Shown: positions 7,357 to 16,740 of the stretch, piece after piece
Layout: each line of letters opens with the position of its first letter
How positions within the stretch are numbered: position 1 is the first letter of the stretch
NCBI GenBank assembly: GCA_021813555.1
Contig: JAKAKG010000204.1
Location: forward strand, 1-34,119
Reading direction: 5' to 3'
DNA length: 34,119 nt
Source: Acidobacteriota bacterium
GTDB taxonomy: Bacteria > Acidobacteriota > UBA4820 > DSQY01
The notes under the pieces: generated by a model
The model's database searches: none
Seen by the model: the letters and a program-made list of their open reading frames with translations, nothing else
What the model was told of the DNA's origin: nothing
Made by a program: the position numbers and the translations under genes

Positions 7357-9768
7357 CTACCCGCGGGGAGGCTGGAGGGCGTCCGGCTCTACCTTCTCGG
7401 GGTAGATCGGCGCGGACCGCTTGAGGGGATCCTTGGCCAGGGCCAGGCGGATCGCCTCGGCGACGGTGTCCACGTAGCGAAACACCATGCCCTCCTTCAG
7501 GTTCTCGGGCACCTCCGCCAGATCCTTGCGGTTCTCTTCGGGCAGGAGGACCTCCTTGATGTCGTGTTGCTTGGCGGCCAGGATCTTCTCCTTCAAACCG
7601 CCGATGGGGAGGACCTTTCCGCGGAGGGTGGCCTCCCCGGTCATGGCCACGTCGTGCCGCACGGGAACGCCCGCGAAGGCGGAAATGAGGGCCACGGCCA
7701 TGGTGATGCCCGCCGAAGGTCCGTCCTTGGGGACCGACCCCTCGGGGATGTGGATGTGGACGTCTTTCTTCTCCATGAAGCCCGGGTCCAGCCCGTAGTC
7801 ACGCGCGTGGCCCCTGAGGTAGGACAGGGCGGCCCGCGCCGATTCCTGCATGACGTCGCCCATCTGGCCCGTGAGGATGAAGTCGCCCTTGCCGGGCATG
7901 AGGCTCGCTTCGATGAGGAGGATGTCTCCGCCGTTCTGCGTCCAGGCGAGGCCCACGCTGATGCCCACCTGGTCTTCGCTCAGGACCTTCCGCTCCTTGT
8001 AGCGCGGGACGCCCAGGAGCGCCTCCACCCGCTCGGGGGTGAGGAACGCGTGGTCGCGCCGCCGAGTCTTCACCACCTGGTGGGCGACCTTGCGGCACAG
8101 GGAGGCCACCTCGCGCTCCAGGTTGCGCACGCCCGCCTCGCGCGTGTAGCCGTCGATGACGAAGGCGAGGGCATCCTCCGTGAAGTCCACGTCCTTGGGA
8201 CGCAGGCCGTGGCTCTTGAGCTGCTTAGGCACCAGGTAGCCCTGGGCGATGGCGAGCTTCTCGGGCATGGTGTAGCCCGAGAAGGTGATGACCTCCATCC
8301 GGTCCAGGAGGGCCGGGGGAATGGTGTGGGTCACGTTGGCCGTGGTCACGAAGAAGACCTTGCTCAGATCGAAAGGCGCGTCGATGTAATGGTCCACGAA
8401 GGCGCTGTTCTGCTCCGGGTCGAGCACTTCCAGGAGGGCCGACGAGGGGTCGCCCCGGTAGTCGGCGCCGAGCTTGTCTACCTCGTCCAGGAGAAACACG
8501 GGGTTGATCGTCCCCGCGCGCTTCATGAGCTGGATGATCTGGCCGGGAAAGGCGCCGATGTAGGTGCGCCTGTGGCCCTTGATCTCGGCCTCATCGTGCA
8601 CGCCGCCCAGGCTGAGCCGCACGAAATCCCGGCCCATGCTCCTGGCGATGGACTTGGCCACGGAGGTCTTGCCCACGCCGGGCGGGCCCGCGAAGCAGAG
8701 GATGGAGCCCTTGTGCTCCTTGGCGAGCTGGCGCACGGAGAGGAATTCGAGGATGCGCTCCTTCACCTTCTCCAGGCCGTAGTGGTCCTCGTCGAGGATG
8801 CGCTGGGCCCGTTTGATGTCGTGCTTGTCCCTGCTCTCCTTGGACCAGGGAAGGGCCAGGAGCCAGTCGATGTAGGAGCGGGAGACGGTGGCCTCCGCCG
8901 AGACGGGGGGCATGAGTTCCAGGCGTTTGAGCTCGGAGAGGGCTTTCTCTTTGGCCGCGGGGGTCATGCCCGACTTCCCTACCCGCTCCCTGAGCTCCTC
9001 GATCTCGCTCTGGTTGTCCTCCCGGCCCAGCTCCTTCTTGATGAGCTTCATCTTCTCGTTGAGGTAGTACTCCTTCTGGGTCTTCTCGATCTGTTTCTCC
9101 ACCTCCTTGTTGAGGCGCTGGTCGAGATTGAGCTTCTCCACCTCCGAGGCCAGGAGGCTTTTCAGGCGGCGAAGGCGGTCCCAGACGGTGACCGCATCGA
9201 GAATGCGCTGCTTCTGGTCCGTGGCGAGGGGCAGGTAGGAGGCCACCTGGTCGGCGAAGCGGCCCGGCTCCTCCTGGCTGAGGGAGGCCGAGGTGATGGC
9301 TCCGGAGCCGCCGTGCTGGCGCCGGCTGAACTCATCGAAAAGGTGGGCCACCTGTGTGGCCAGCGCGTCCTGCTCCGCCTCCACGCCGAGCGGGTCCGCC
9401 ACGGCCTCGACGGAGACGTAAGGAGCGGAGCTGTCGGAGGCGAAATCCTTCACCAGCGCCCGGCCCATGCCTTCCACCAGGAGTTTCAGGTGGCCGTTGG
9501 GGAGGGCGAGGGACTGGACGATGCGCCCCACCACGCCCACGCCGTACAGGTCGCTGGACCCCGGCTCCTCCACCTGCGGGTTGCGCTGGAGGAGGAGGCA
9601 CACGCGGCGGTCCGACTCAAGGGCCGCCTCCACCGCGGCGAGCGAGGCGGGCCGCCCCACGATGAAAGGCTTGATGGAGTGCGGGAAGATCACCATGTCG
9701 CGCAGGGTGATGAGGGGCAACACGTCCGCGCGGGGACCTTGGGGGGGGAGACGCGTCGAGTCTTGCAT
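7357..9768 (-). CDS. lon: ATP-dependent protease Lon
   Basis: Cytoplasmic AAA+ serine protease that removes damaged and regulatory proteins. The 803-residue protein has the N-terminal LON substrate domain (about 15-215), a coiled region, and the AAA+ module with Walker A GPPGVGKT (K367). The C-terminal peptidase has catalytic S685 in KDGPSAGITM and a dyad lysine around K728 in the GGLKEKILAAK segment. Length and order are those of the classical bacterial LonA. The ATG has GAAGG upstream. It follows clpX by 23 bases in the same direction, forming the familiar tig-clpP-clpX-lon chain. A 30-residue tail after the peptidase is unremarkable. Confidence 0.97.
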   Translation of the reverse strand: MQDSTRLPPQGPRADVLPLITLRDMVIFPHSIKPFIVGRPASLAAVEAALESDRRVCLLLQRNPQVEEPGSSDLYGVGVVGRIVQSLALPNGHLKLLVEGMGRALVKDFASDSSAPYVSVEAVADPLGVEAEQDALATQVAHLFDEFSRRQHGGSGAITSASLSQEEPGRFADQVASYLPLATDQKQRILDAVTVWDRLRRLKSLLASEVEKLNLDQRLNKEVEKQIEKTQKEYYLNEKMKLIKKELGREDNQSEIEELRERVGKSGMTPAAKEKALSELKRLELMPPVSAEATVSRSYIDWLLALPWSKESRDKHDIKRAQRILDEDHYGLEKVKERILEFLSVRQLAKEHKGSILCFAGPPGVGKTSVAKSIARSMGRDFVRLSLGGVHDEAEIKGHRRTYIGAFPGQIIQLMKRAGTINPVFLLDEVDKLGADYRGDPSSALLEVLDPEQNSAFVDHYIDAPFDLSKVFFVTTANVTHTIPPALLDRMEVITFSGYTMPEKLAIAQGYLVPKQLKSHGLRPKDVDFTEDALAFVIDGYTREAGVRNLEREVASLCRKVAHQVVKTRRRDHAFLTPERVEALLGVPRYKERKVLSEDQVGISVGLAWTQNGGDILLIEASLMPGKGDFILTGQMGDVMQESARAALSYLRGHARDYGLDPGFMEKKDVHIHIPEGSVPKDGPSAGITMAVALISAFAGVPVRHDVAMTGEATLRGKVLPIGGLKEKILAAKQHDIKEVLLPEENRKDLAEVPENLKEGMVFRYVDTVAEAIRLALAKDPLKRSAPIYPEKVEPDALQPPRG

Positions 9769-9791
9769 CGGGCTGCCTTCGGTGGCCGGCT

Positions 9792-11024
9792 TCAGCCGGC
9801 GTTTTCCATCAGCGTGATGGGCTTGGCGCTGGCGCGCACCACGTCGCGGGTGATGACCACTTCTTTCACGTTGCTCTGGGAAGGAATGTCGTACATGAGA
9901 TCCAGCATGAGGTCTTCCATGATGATGCGCAAGCCCCGGGCGCCCACGCCGCGGAGGACCGCCTCCTTGGAGACTTCTTCCACGGCTTCGGCGGTGAAGG
10001 TGAGCTTCACGCCCTCCATGTCGAAGACCTTCTGGTACTGCTTGACCAGCGCGTTGCGCGGCTGCGTCAGGATGATCTTGAGCGCCTCCAGATCGAGCTC
10101 GCTGAGGCCCGCCACCACGGGGATGCGCCCCACGAACTCGGGAATCATCCCGAACTTCATCAGATCCTGCGGCTGGACCTTGGCCAGGAGGTCCCCCACC
10201 TTGCTCTCATCCTTGCCCGAAGGCGTGCCCCCGTAGCCGATGGAAGACTGGTGCAGGCGCCGCTCGATGACCTTGTCCAGGCCCACGAAGGCGCCGCCGC
10301 AGATGAAGAGGATGTTGGTCGTGTCGATCTGGATGAACTCCTGGTGGGGGTGCTTCCTGCCGCCTTGGGGAGGAACGTTGGCCACGGTCCCCTCGAGGAT
10401 CTTCAGGAGGGCCTGCTGGACGCCCTCGCCGGACACGTCCCGGGTGATGGACGGGTTCTCTCCCTTGCGGGCGATCTTGTCGATCTCGTCGATGTAGACG
10501 ATCCCCTTCTCAGCCCTCGCCTTGTCGCCGTCGGCGTTCTGCAGGAGCTTGAGGAGGATGTTCTCCACGTCCTCGCCCACGTACCCCGCCTCCGTGAGCG
10601 TGGTAGCGTCGGCGATGGCGAAGGGAACCCGCAGGAGGCGGGCGAGGGTCTGGGCCAGGAGGGTCTTGCCCGTGCCCGTGGGCCCGATGAGGAGGATGTT
10701 GGACTTCTGCACCTCCACGTCCGACCGCCGCCCGTTGAGCTGGTTCCGCTTGTAGTGGTTGTACACGGCCACGGCGATGCGCTTCTTCGCCATCTCCTGG
10801 CCGATCACGTATTCGTCGAGAAACCCTTTGATCTCTTTGGGTTTGGGGATCGGGTTCTTGCCCTTCTCGTCTTTTTCGATGTCCTCGACGAGGATCTCGT
10901 TGCACGTGTCCACGCACTCGTTGCAGATGTACACGTTGGGCCCCGCGATGAGCTTCTTGACTTCGCGCTGGGGTTTATTGCAGAAGCTGCACCGCAACTC
11001 GTTGTCTCCGTATCCCCGGCTCAT
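9792..11024 (-). CDS. clpX: ATP-dependent Clp protease unfoldase subunit ClpX
   Basis: AAA+ unfoldase that recognises substrates and feeds them to ClpP. The 410-residue protein has an N-terminal zinc-binding domain with C12, C15, C34 and C37 (RCSFC and ICNEC). Walker A is GPTGTGKT at about 113-120, followed by the GYVGEDVE pore-loop segment. Later comes the IGF-type loop region that docks ClpP; here it reads [11 protein letters not shown], so the usual IGF may be altered to IGY. The ATG at 11024 is chosen over an upstream ATG because it has GGAGGG at proper distance and matches the family N terminus. It is 50 bases after clpP. Confidence 0.97.
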   Translation of the reverse strand: MSRGYGDNELRCSFCNKPQREVKKLIAGPNVYICNECVDTCNEILVEDIEKDEKGKNPIPKPKEIKGFLDEYVIGQEMAKKRIAVAVYNHYKRNQLNGRRSDVEVQKSNILLIGPTGTGKTLLAQTLARLLRVPFAIADATTLTEAGYVGEDVENILLKLLQNADGDKARAEKGIVYIDEIDKIARKGENPSITRDVSGEGVQQALLKILEGTVANVPPQGGRKHPHQEFIQIDTTNILFICGGAFVGLDKVIERRLHQSSIGYGGTPSGKDESKVGDLLAKVQPQDLMKFGMIPEFVGRIPVVAGLSELDLEALKIILTQPRNALVKQYQKVFDMEGVKLTFTAEAVEEVSKEAVLRGVGARGLRIIMEDLMLDLMYDIPSQSNVKEVVITRDVVRASAKPITLMENAG

Positions 11025-11074
11025 GCCAGGCCCTCCGTCAGCCCTACATGCGGCCAATGCGCGGCTCGGCCCAT

Positions 11075-11671
11075 TTATTTCTCCGCCGCCTGATGGTGCG
11101 TGAGGATTTTGTCCACGATGCCGTACTCCAGGGCCTGCTCGGGAACCATGATGTGGTCCCTCTCGCAGTCCGCTTTGATGGTGTCTAGAGACTGGCCCGT
11201 GTGGCGCGACAGGATGCCGTACATGGTTTCCCGGACGCGGAGGATCTCCCGGGCCTGGATGTCGATGTCGGTGGCCTGCCCGGAGAAACCGCCCAGGGGC
11301 TGGTGGATGAGGACCCGCGAGTTGGGGAGGGCGAACCGCTTGCCCTTGGTCCCCGCGGCCAGAAGCACCGCCGCCATGGAGGCCGCCTGCCCCAGGCAGA
11401 TGGTGTTGATGTCGGGCTTCACGAACTGCATGGTGTCGTAGATGGCCAGACCCGCCGTGATGGAACCGCCGGGGCTGTTGACGTAGAGCCAGATGTCCCG
11501 CTGAGGGTCTTCCGCTTCGAGAAAGAGGAGCTGGGCGATGACGAGGTTGGCGAGGTGGTCCTCGATCTCCTCGCCGATGAAAATGATGTTGTCCTTGAGC
11601 AGCCGCGAGTAGATGTCGTAAGACCGCTCGCCGCGGTTCGTCTGCTCCACAACGATGGGAATGAGCGCCAT
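11075..11671 (-). CDS. clpP: ATP-dependent Clp protease proteolytic subunit ClpP
   Basis: Barrel-forming serine protease partnered with ClpX. The 198-residue protein has catalytic S98 in GQAASMAA, H123 in RVLIHQP and probably D172 in CERDHIM. SPGGS (66-70) forms the oxyanion loop. The N-terminal [11 protein letters not shown] is close to the usual processed start, so any propeptide would be very short. The ATG abuts the tig stop directly (no gap) and has GGAG nine bases upstream, suggesting translation coupled to trigger factor. Confidence 0.97.
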   Translation of the reverse strand: MALIPIVVEQTNRGERSYDIYSRLLKDNIIFIGEEIEDHLANLVIAQLLFLEAEDPQRDIWLYVNSPGGSITAGLAIYDTMQFVKPDINTICLGQAASMAAVLLAAGTKGKRFALPNSRVLIHQPLGGFSGQATDIDIQAREILRVRETMYGILSRHTGQSLDTIKADCERDHIMVPEQALEYGIVDKILTHHQAAEK

Positions 11672-12979
11672 TTAGGTGGTCTCCTGTGACGCGGCTTTGC
11701 CCTCTGTGAATGTAACGGAAGCCTGGGACAGAAGCAAGTCCGCGGCCTTGCGGTGGATCAGGATGGAGCGAACCATGTCCAGCCGGTCGTCCTTTTTGGC
11801 CTGCGCCTTGAGCTGGTCTGGGCTGAGGCCCGTGCCGCGCGCCTGATGGACGAAATAGGCCTCCACTTCCTCGTCGGTTGCCTCGATGGCTTTCTGGCGG
11901 GCCACCGCGTCGAGCAGGTAGTAGGCTACCACTTTCTTTTGAGCCATGGGGCGGCGGGCCTCCGCCATCTTGGTCCAGTCGACGCCGGCCTTGCCCACGT
12001 CCATTCCTTGCCGGGACAGATTCTCGGCGAACTCCTCGAGGTCCCCGCGAAGCTGGCGCTCCACCTGGGTCGGAGGAACGGGGAAGGGGAACTTGGCCGC
12101 CAGGGCGTCGATGAGCCGCTCCTCCTGGATGTCCCTCATTTCAGATTGGATCCTGGCCTCGAGATCGAGCTTCACCCTGGCCTTGAGGTCGCCGAGGCTT
12201 TCGGCGCCCACGTCCTTGGCCAGGTCGTCTCCCAGCTCGGGAACCTCCCGGCGCGCGAGCTTGCTCACCTTGACCACGTAGTCACCGGGGGCGAGCTTCT
12301 GCTCGCCGTGGGCGTGCTCCTCGCCCTCCGCGTGGACGTGCTCCGCTTCCTCGCCCACGGTGACCTCAAACTCGTCACCGGCCTTCTTGCCCGCCAAAAC
12401 CCGCTCGACCGGATGCTCGCTCTTGGGAAGGGCTCCGAGGAAACGCTCCAGGCCCTTGGCCTGGCCCTTGCGGGTGATCACGGCCATGGCGAAGTCGCCT
12501 TCCAGGGCCTCGCCCTCCACGGGTTTCATCACGGCGGCCCGCTGGCGGATAGACTCGATGGCCCGGTCCACCTGCTCCTGTGTCACTTCGAACTTGGGGC
12601 AGTCGATGGCCACGCCGCTGGCGGAGATCTCGGGCACCTCGGGGGCCACCTCGATGGTGATGTCCACCGAAAAGGGCTGGCCGTCGTCCAGATGAAGATC
12701 GGCCGCGTAAGGCTCCAGCACCGGCTTGAGTTCGAATTTCTCCAGCACGGCCTTCGCGCTGTCCTCCAGGAGATGCTCCAGAACCTCCTCCCGGATGGCC
12801 TTGCGGAACTGGCCGCGGACCAGGCTCTCGGGGGCCTTTCCGGCGCGGAATCCCGGGATGCGAACCTGGGACTTAAGGGTCTTGGTCACCTGGTCGAACC
12901 TCGGGGCGATCTCCTCCCAGGACGCCTTGACCTCGTAAATCTTCTGGCAGCCGTCCTCGCTCTTGAGGGAAATGTCCAT
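11672..12979 (-). CDS. tig: trigger factor, with a histidine-rich insertion
   Basis: Ribosome-bound chaperone and peptidyl-prolyl isomerase that meets nascent chains at the exit tunnel. The 435-residue protein carries the ribosome-docking signature GFRAGKAP at 43-50. An FKBP-like domain lies at about 150-245 and a long helical C-terminal domain follows. Within the FKBP-like domain, residues 211-228 form an acidic, His-rich loop with H214, H216, H222 and H224. This resembles the metal-binding loops of other FKBP proteins such as SlyD. The ATG at 12979 has AAAGGA upstream. The open frame extends 55 codons further, but that part crosses a repeat region and lacks family similarity. It is the first protein gene after the tRNAs. 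Confidence 0.96.
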   Translation of the reverse strand: MDISLKSEDGCQKIYEVKASWEEIAPRFDQVTKTLKSQVRIPGFRAGKAPESLVRGQFRKAIREEVLEHLLEDSAKAVLEKFELKPVLEPYAADLHLDDGQPFSVDITIEVAPEVPEISASGVAIDCPKFEVTQEQVDRAIESIRQRAAVMKPVEGEALEGDFAMAVITRKGQAKGLERFLGALPKSEHPVERVLAGKKAGDEFEVTVGEEAEHVHAEGEEHAHGEQKLAPGDYVVKVSKLARREVPELGDDLAKDVGAESLGDLKARVKLDLEARIQSEMRDIQEERLIDALAAKFPFPVPPTQVERQLRGDLEEFAENLSRQGMDVGKAGVDWTKMAEARRPMAQKKVVAYYLLDAVARQKAIEATDEEVEAYFVHQARGTGLSPDQLKAQAKKDDRLDMVRSILIHRKAADLLLSQASVTFTEGKAASQETT

Positions 12980-13004
12980 GGGCGGTAGGTCCTTTCTAAG
13001 AGAG

Positions 13005-13027
13005 GGCGCCTCGAAGGCGCTCCTGCG
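13005..13027 (-). repeat. REP-like hairpin upstream of tig
   Basis: On the minus strand GCAGGA is followed by the hairpin GCGCCT-TCG-AGGCGC. It shares the AGGAGCGC start and hairpin layout of 5165-5190. It lies within the untranslated stretch before tig, about 26 bases upstream of its start codon. Confidence 0.45.
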
Positions 13028-13108
13028 TACGATCACGGGGAGACGAGGTTGTTCTTGCTCCCGCCCCTGGCAACCAGAACGCTGCCGCGGATTGGGTGCG
13101 AAAGGGGG

Positions 13109-13171
13109 TCTCGTCCTCCCTTTCCTCCTTCGCAAAACCTTCAATCTGGTGCGAAAGGGGGGGCTCGAACC
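13109..13171. repeat. direct repeat copy 1: tRNA-Leu 3' end and flank, degenerate copy
   Basis: About 62 bases nearly identical to 13329-13392, differing by one indel and a base or two. The copy contains the last 20 or so bases of tRNA-Leu including the CCA and the T-loop motif TTCGA (minus strand). The rest of a tRNA cannot be folded beyond it. A third, shorter match (GGTGCGAAAGGGGG-like) begins near 13095. It is either the remnant of a second tRNA-Leu or the footprint of a lost integrative element. The remaining spacer (13172-13328) shows no gene. Confidence 0.7.
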
Positions 13172-13328
13172 TGCGCGGCCTAGAAGCCTCGGCGCCGTCA
13201 GAGTCAGGCGCCTTGCGTTTCAAGGCCGCCTACGGTTCCCGGGGCGGGTCCCTCGCCTCGTCCCGATGGCTGCGGCCGCTCGCTCCTCGCTCGCGCTCTC
13301 GCCTCGGGCCTACGGCGTCTCCCGCCCT

Positions 13329-13452
<124 letters not shown>

Positions 13453-13605
13453 GTGGTCACCATCCAAGTGCCGGCCAAGCGCCGGATCCGCACCGCCAGG
13501 CTCCGGCGCCAGTCTCACCGCCGCTTCGGGACACCCCTTACCTCCCTGTGGGTTTGGGCTTGTGGCTACCGCGGGAGGCGATGGCCGGATGGACCCGAAA
13601 GGTGG

Positions 13606-13682
<77 letters not shown>

Positions 13683-13710
13683 AGGGCGGAGCGCGTAACC
13701 CGGACGGCTT

Positions 13711-13740
13711 TGTATATCACAGAACGGCTCCGCGTGGCAA
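13711..13740 (-). promoter_or_regulatory. sigma70-type promoter of the tRNA genes
   Basis: Minus strand: TTGCCA (13740-13735), 18-base spacer, TATACA (13716-13711), about 29 bases before the mature 5' end of tRNA-Arg. The distance leaves room for a short leader trimmed by RNase P. Confidence 0.65.
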
Positions 13741-13844
13741 TGGGCCGAAAACGCCCGGCCCGAACTACAGCCGCGGCCGGCCACCGAGAGCGCGGCATCA
13801 CGGGGCGATGCTCGGCACCAGGCAACCCCCGCCCCGCCTTCGCC

Positions 13845-15491
13845 TTACACCAGAATTTCGTGGCGCTGGTTGCCGCAGGTTCCCACGAGCCGGGGCAGGC
13901 GCTGCATGCCCTCCCTGGGCGCGGGACACCTGTGGGTAACCACGGCATCCGACACCCCGATCTGCCGCAGCCGCTCTAAGATCTGAAACCGCTGCTCCCG
14001 CGATCCGTCGGTGATGGCCTCGAACACGGCCATGGGAGACAGGGCCACCAGGAGGGCCGATCCCGCCAGGCTCAAGGCTTCGAGATCGTCTCCAGGATCG
14101 TCCACGAGGGCTCCGAGGGCACCTCGCGCGCCGGCCGCCCAGCTTTCCTCTTCAAGCTGGGCCGAGGCCAGGAGGAGAAAGGCGGCGGCCTGGGCGTTGA
14201 GCGCACGGTCGGAGACGGGACGCTTCGGGACCCCCTCCGGCTGCGCCCCCGGAAGAAGGTCGAGGAACCCTTCGCCGGCCGGATTTTTAAAGTCTTTGGC
14301 CACCTTGGCGGCCATGAGGCGAACGTCATCCAGGTAGCGGGCGTCCAAGGTCGAGTGATACAGGGCCAGTCCGGCCCGGCCCATCTCCAGCGCGTCCCCG
14401 AGGTAGCCGATGCCCGAAGGAGCGCCGCTAAAGGCGTGGGCCACGTCCCCGCCGGGCAGGATCACGAAGGACGTGAGAAAGGCGTACGTCCTGAGCGCCT
14501 GATCCAGATAGGCGGGCTCGCCCAGGAGGCGCCACCCCTTGCACAGGGCCCTCACGGCCAGGGCATTGGGGGCCGTGTAGACGGTGGGGTCCACCTCGGG
14601 GGAAGGCACCCGGCGCCGCTCCTCGCCCGTGAGCCGGTAGTAGCCCGGATCGTCTTGCTGGGCGTGTCCGAAGGCCCCACCCGGCATGAGGAGGCGGTTT
14701 TGGAGGTAGTGAAGGATGCCGCGTGCCAGGGACGGCGCAAAGGCCGCTCCCGGATTCCGGGACAGGCGCAAGGCGAGGATGAGCCACTCGGCGTTCTGGC
14801 CCAGGAGCTTGAATGTCCTGGGACCGGAGGGCTCCATCTTGCCGAAGAACCCGCCTTCCACGGCGTCGTAGAGCGGCGAATGAGCTAGTTCGTGAAGGCG
14901 GTCCACGACCCAAGCGACCCCTTCTTCGTCCCCCGTCTGAGCGGCTCGGCCCAAGAGAAAGTGCAGGGCACTTGATCGGGCCTGAACGGGGAGGTACGGG
15001 GCGGTGCTCCGTCCCAGAGCCGCTTGGACGGCCTCCCGAAGAACCTCGAGGGTTTCGATCCCGCGCTCCAAGTTTCCTTCCCCCGGCGAGACCAGCGGAA
15101 CGGCACAGGTTCCAAGTCCGGCCCGCTCAGAGGTGAGACCCGCGGAGGCGGCGGCCACGCCCGCGAGGACGGTGCGAAGGCAAGACGGATCGAGGGCCGT
15201 GAGGCGCGCGAGGAGAGTCCCGTCCGCCGAAATCGCGAACGCCGAGGGTACCTGTCCCGGCGAGTACCGGAGGCGGAGGTCCGGGGCCCGGTCGGCGTCC
15301 GCCTCCACGAGCACGAAGCGGTCCGGCGCCAGCAGTCCGGCCAGGCCGTTCTCCAAGCGCGCCCGCAGAGATGCGCTCTCCCCGGCGGCCCAGAAGGCCG
15401 AGAGAAGGACCAACAGAGGGCGGCCCGAGGCCCGCGCGGCTTCGAAGGCGTCCGGACCCCACGGCATCCACCGCATATCAGCCTTGGGCAA
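13845..15491 (-). CDS. YyaL/DUF255-like protein with degenerate thioredoxin-like domain
   Basis: Resembles the YyaL family (also SSP411/SPATA20), which joins an N-terminal thioredoxin-like DUF255 domain to an alpha/alpha-toroid domain. The opening MRWMPWGPDAFEAARASGRP matches the family start. Where the family has a CHWC-type redox motif, this protein reads FWAAGESAS, with no cysteine. The middle and C-terminal parts (about 170-500) carry toroid features such as YHSTLDARYLDD. At 548 residues it is shorter than the usual 650-700. A TTG start is chosen because a perfect AGGAGG (15506-15501) lies nine bases upstream. The ATG five codons later is too far from it. Biochemical role unknown; the missing cysteines argue against redox activity. 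Confidence 0.75.
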   Translation of the reverse strand: MPKADMRWMPWGPDAFEAARASGRPLLVLLSAFWAAGESASLRARLENGLAGLLAPDRFVLVEADADRAPDLRLRYSPGQVPSAFAISADGTLLARLTALDPSCLRTVLAGVAAASAGLTSERAGLGTCAVPLVSPGEGNLERGIETLEVLREAVQAALGRSTAPYLPVQARSSALHFLLGRAAQTGDEEGVAWVVDRLHELAHSPLYDAVEGGFFGKMEPSGPRTFKLLGQNAEWLILALRLSRNPGAAFAPSLARGILHYLQNRLLMPGGAFGHAQQDDPGYYRLTGEERRRVPSPEVDPTVYTAPNALAVRALCKGWRLLGEPAYLDQALRTYAFLTSFVILPGGDVAHAFSGAPSGIGYLGDALEMGRAGLALYHSTLDARYLDDVRLMAAKVAKDFKNPAGEGFLDLLPGAQPEGVPKRPVSDRALNAQAAAFLLLASAQLEEESWAAGARGALGALVDDPGDDLEALSLAGSALLVALSPMAVFEAITDGSREQRFQILERLRQIGVSDAVVTHRCPAPREGMQRLPRLVGTCGNQRHEILV

Positions 15492-15701
15492 GGTTTGAAA
15501 CCTCCTAAAAAAATCTTAAGCAGAGCAAACCCGATGCCATTCCTTCATCTCTTGCCCATGGCTTCTTGAAAGGGCCGCCGCTGCGCGGGTTGCGCTGGGC
15601 CGCTGGCGGCGGCCGGCAGCGTCCCATGGGTCTCACGGATGAAACGGCGCCTAGTCCCTGTTACAGCGGGTGAAGGAGGGGCCGCGCACCGGCCCAGGAT
15701 C

Positions 15702-15730
15702 TTGCCGGAAGCCCGCTCAAATGTCATAAT
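15702..15730 (+). promoter_or_regulatory. putative sigma70-type promoter of the rhodanese operon
   Basis: TTGCCG (15702-15707), 17-base spacer, CATAAT (15725-15730). It lies about 33 bases ahead of the chosen ATG in the divergent spacer with the YyaL-like gene. The rest of this 270-base spacer holds GC-rich inverted repeats but no supported gene. Confidence 0.55.
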
Positions 15731-15762
15731 AATCAACCTTGCTTTCTAGGGAGATAAGAAAG

Positions 15763-16233
15763 ATGCGTCGAGCAATCCTTCAAATGTTGGCGTTGGTCTT
15801 CCTGGGTACCGCCGTGAGCTTTGCCTACAACGCGGCTTCACCCAAAAGCGTCCCCATATCGGGGGGCAAGCAGGCCATCCTGCAGCAGCAGGGGACGCGC
15901 ATGCTCACCACCGACGAGGTGAAGTTCTACGCCCAGCAGCCGGGCACCCTGCTGGTGGACGCCCGGTCCTTCGAGGAGTACGAGCTCGGACACATCAAAG
16001 GCGCCCTCAGCCTCCCCCTGGATTCCTTCGATAAGGACTTCGGGGCCGTCGCTCCCCAGCTTCGGCAGGCCAAGCTGATCATCGTCTACTGCAGCGGGGG
16101 CTCCTGCGGAACCTCTGAAGAACTGGCGAAGAAGCTCCAGGAGAGCGGCCTGCGTGGGCTCGCCGTCTACTCGGACGGCCTGCCCGGCTGGATGCGTGCC
16201 AAGCTCCCCATCGCAAGCGGCGCGGAGCGATAG
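15763..16233 (+). CDS. exported rhodanese-domain protein
   Basis: A single rhodanese domain behind an N-terminal signal or anchor segment (residues 1-22), so probably periplasmic or membrane-tethered. With the ATG at 15763 it has 156 residues. GGGAG lies nine bases upstream; an in-frame TTG at 15739 is less likely. VDARSFEEYELGHIKGA (65-81) is the conserved rhodanese entry, followed by the active-site loop YCSGGSCG with C110. A second cysteine, C115, sits in the same loop where classical sulfurtransferases keep an arginine at the sixth position. The MauE-like gene begins two bases after the stop. Together they could form a periplasmic thiol or sulfur relay; that role is inferred. Confidence 0.85.
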   Translation: MRRAILQMLALVFLGTAVSFAYNAASPKSVPISGGKQAILQQQGTRMLTTDEVKFYAQQPGTLLVDARSFEEYELGHIKGALSLPLDSFDKDFGAVAPQLRQAKLIIVYCSGGSCGTSEELAKKLQESGLRGLAVYSDGLPGWMRAKLPIASGAER

Positions 16234-16234
16234 G

Positions 16235-16672
16235 GTGGCAAGCCGGGGGGTCATCTGGCTCGAGCGCTTGGCGCGCTGGGCTCTCGGGCTCATTTTCTTG
16301 GCCGCCGCCGTTCCCAAGATTCTCGATCCTTCCGGGTTTGCCCTGGACATTTCCCATTACGCCCTTCTCCCGGACGCCCTGGTGAACGTGGCCGCCATTG
16401 TCCTTCCCTGGGTGGAAGCCGTGGGCGCCCTTGCCCTCTTGTCGGGCTTCGCCGCGGAGGGAGGACTGCTCCTCGTCAACGGCCTCATGGCGGTGTTCCT
16501 CGCGGCCTTGGCCTCGGCCTGGATTCGGGGCCTGGACATCGACTGCGGCTGCTTCGGCCATAGCGCGGCCCGGGGCCACGTGGGCCTGGCCTTCTTGCGG
16601 GATTTGGGATTTCTGGTCCTGGGCCTCCTCGCGGTATGGCTCCGCTTCAGGCGCCTTAAAGTCCGGCTTTAA
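16235..16672 (+). CDS. MauE/DoxX-family integral membrane protein
   Basis: A 145-residue protein with four predicted membrane segments (about 12-29, 48-70, 78-98, 117-136). The motif DCGCFG (103-108) places C104 and C106 at the end of the third segment. MauE-type proteins are linked to disulfide handling during maturation of exported enzymes. The GTG start lies two bases after the rhodanese stop, with GGAG seven bases upstream. A longer frame opens inside the rhodanese gene but adds residues unlike the family. The pairing with a rhodanese suggests a redox or sulfur-transfer couple at the membrane. No methylamine dehydrogenase genes are nearby. Confidence 0.82.
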   Translation: MASRGVIWLERLARWALGLIFLAAAVPKILDPSGFALDISHYALLPDALVNVAAIVLPWVEAVGALALLSGFAAEGGLLLVNGLMAVFLAALASAWIRGLDIDCGCFGHSAARGHVGLAFLRDLGFLVLGLLAVWLRFRRLKVRL

Positions 16673-16740
16673 TTGCATGGCGTGGGGGGGCGCCCGCACG
16701 GGCGAGACCCCGACGACCGGATCACAGGAGTCCTCGTCCC

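Noticed and set aside
7564-10236. Open frame of 890 codons on the plus strand opposite lon and clpX
   Set aside because: Shadow of two well-recognised genes; no domain and no credible start.
12980-13103. N-terminal extension of trigger factor to the upstream ATG at 13144
   Set aside because: The extra 55 residues cross REP-like and tRNA-derived repeats and do not look like trigger factor. The ATG at 12979 has its own ribosome binding site.
13109-13230. A second, intact tRNA gene
   Set aside because: Only the T-arm and acceptor 3' half match. The 5' acceptor strand, D arm and anticodon arm cannot be folded.
15545-15736. Small minus-strand frame in the divergent spacer before the rhodanese gene
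   Set aside because: No ribosome binding site or recognisable motif, and it overlaps GC-rich inverted repeats and the predicted plus-strand promoter.
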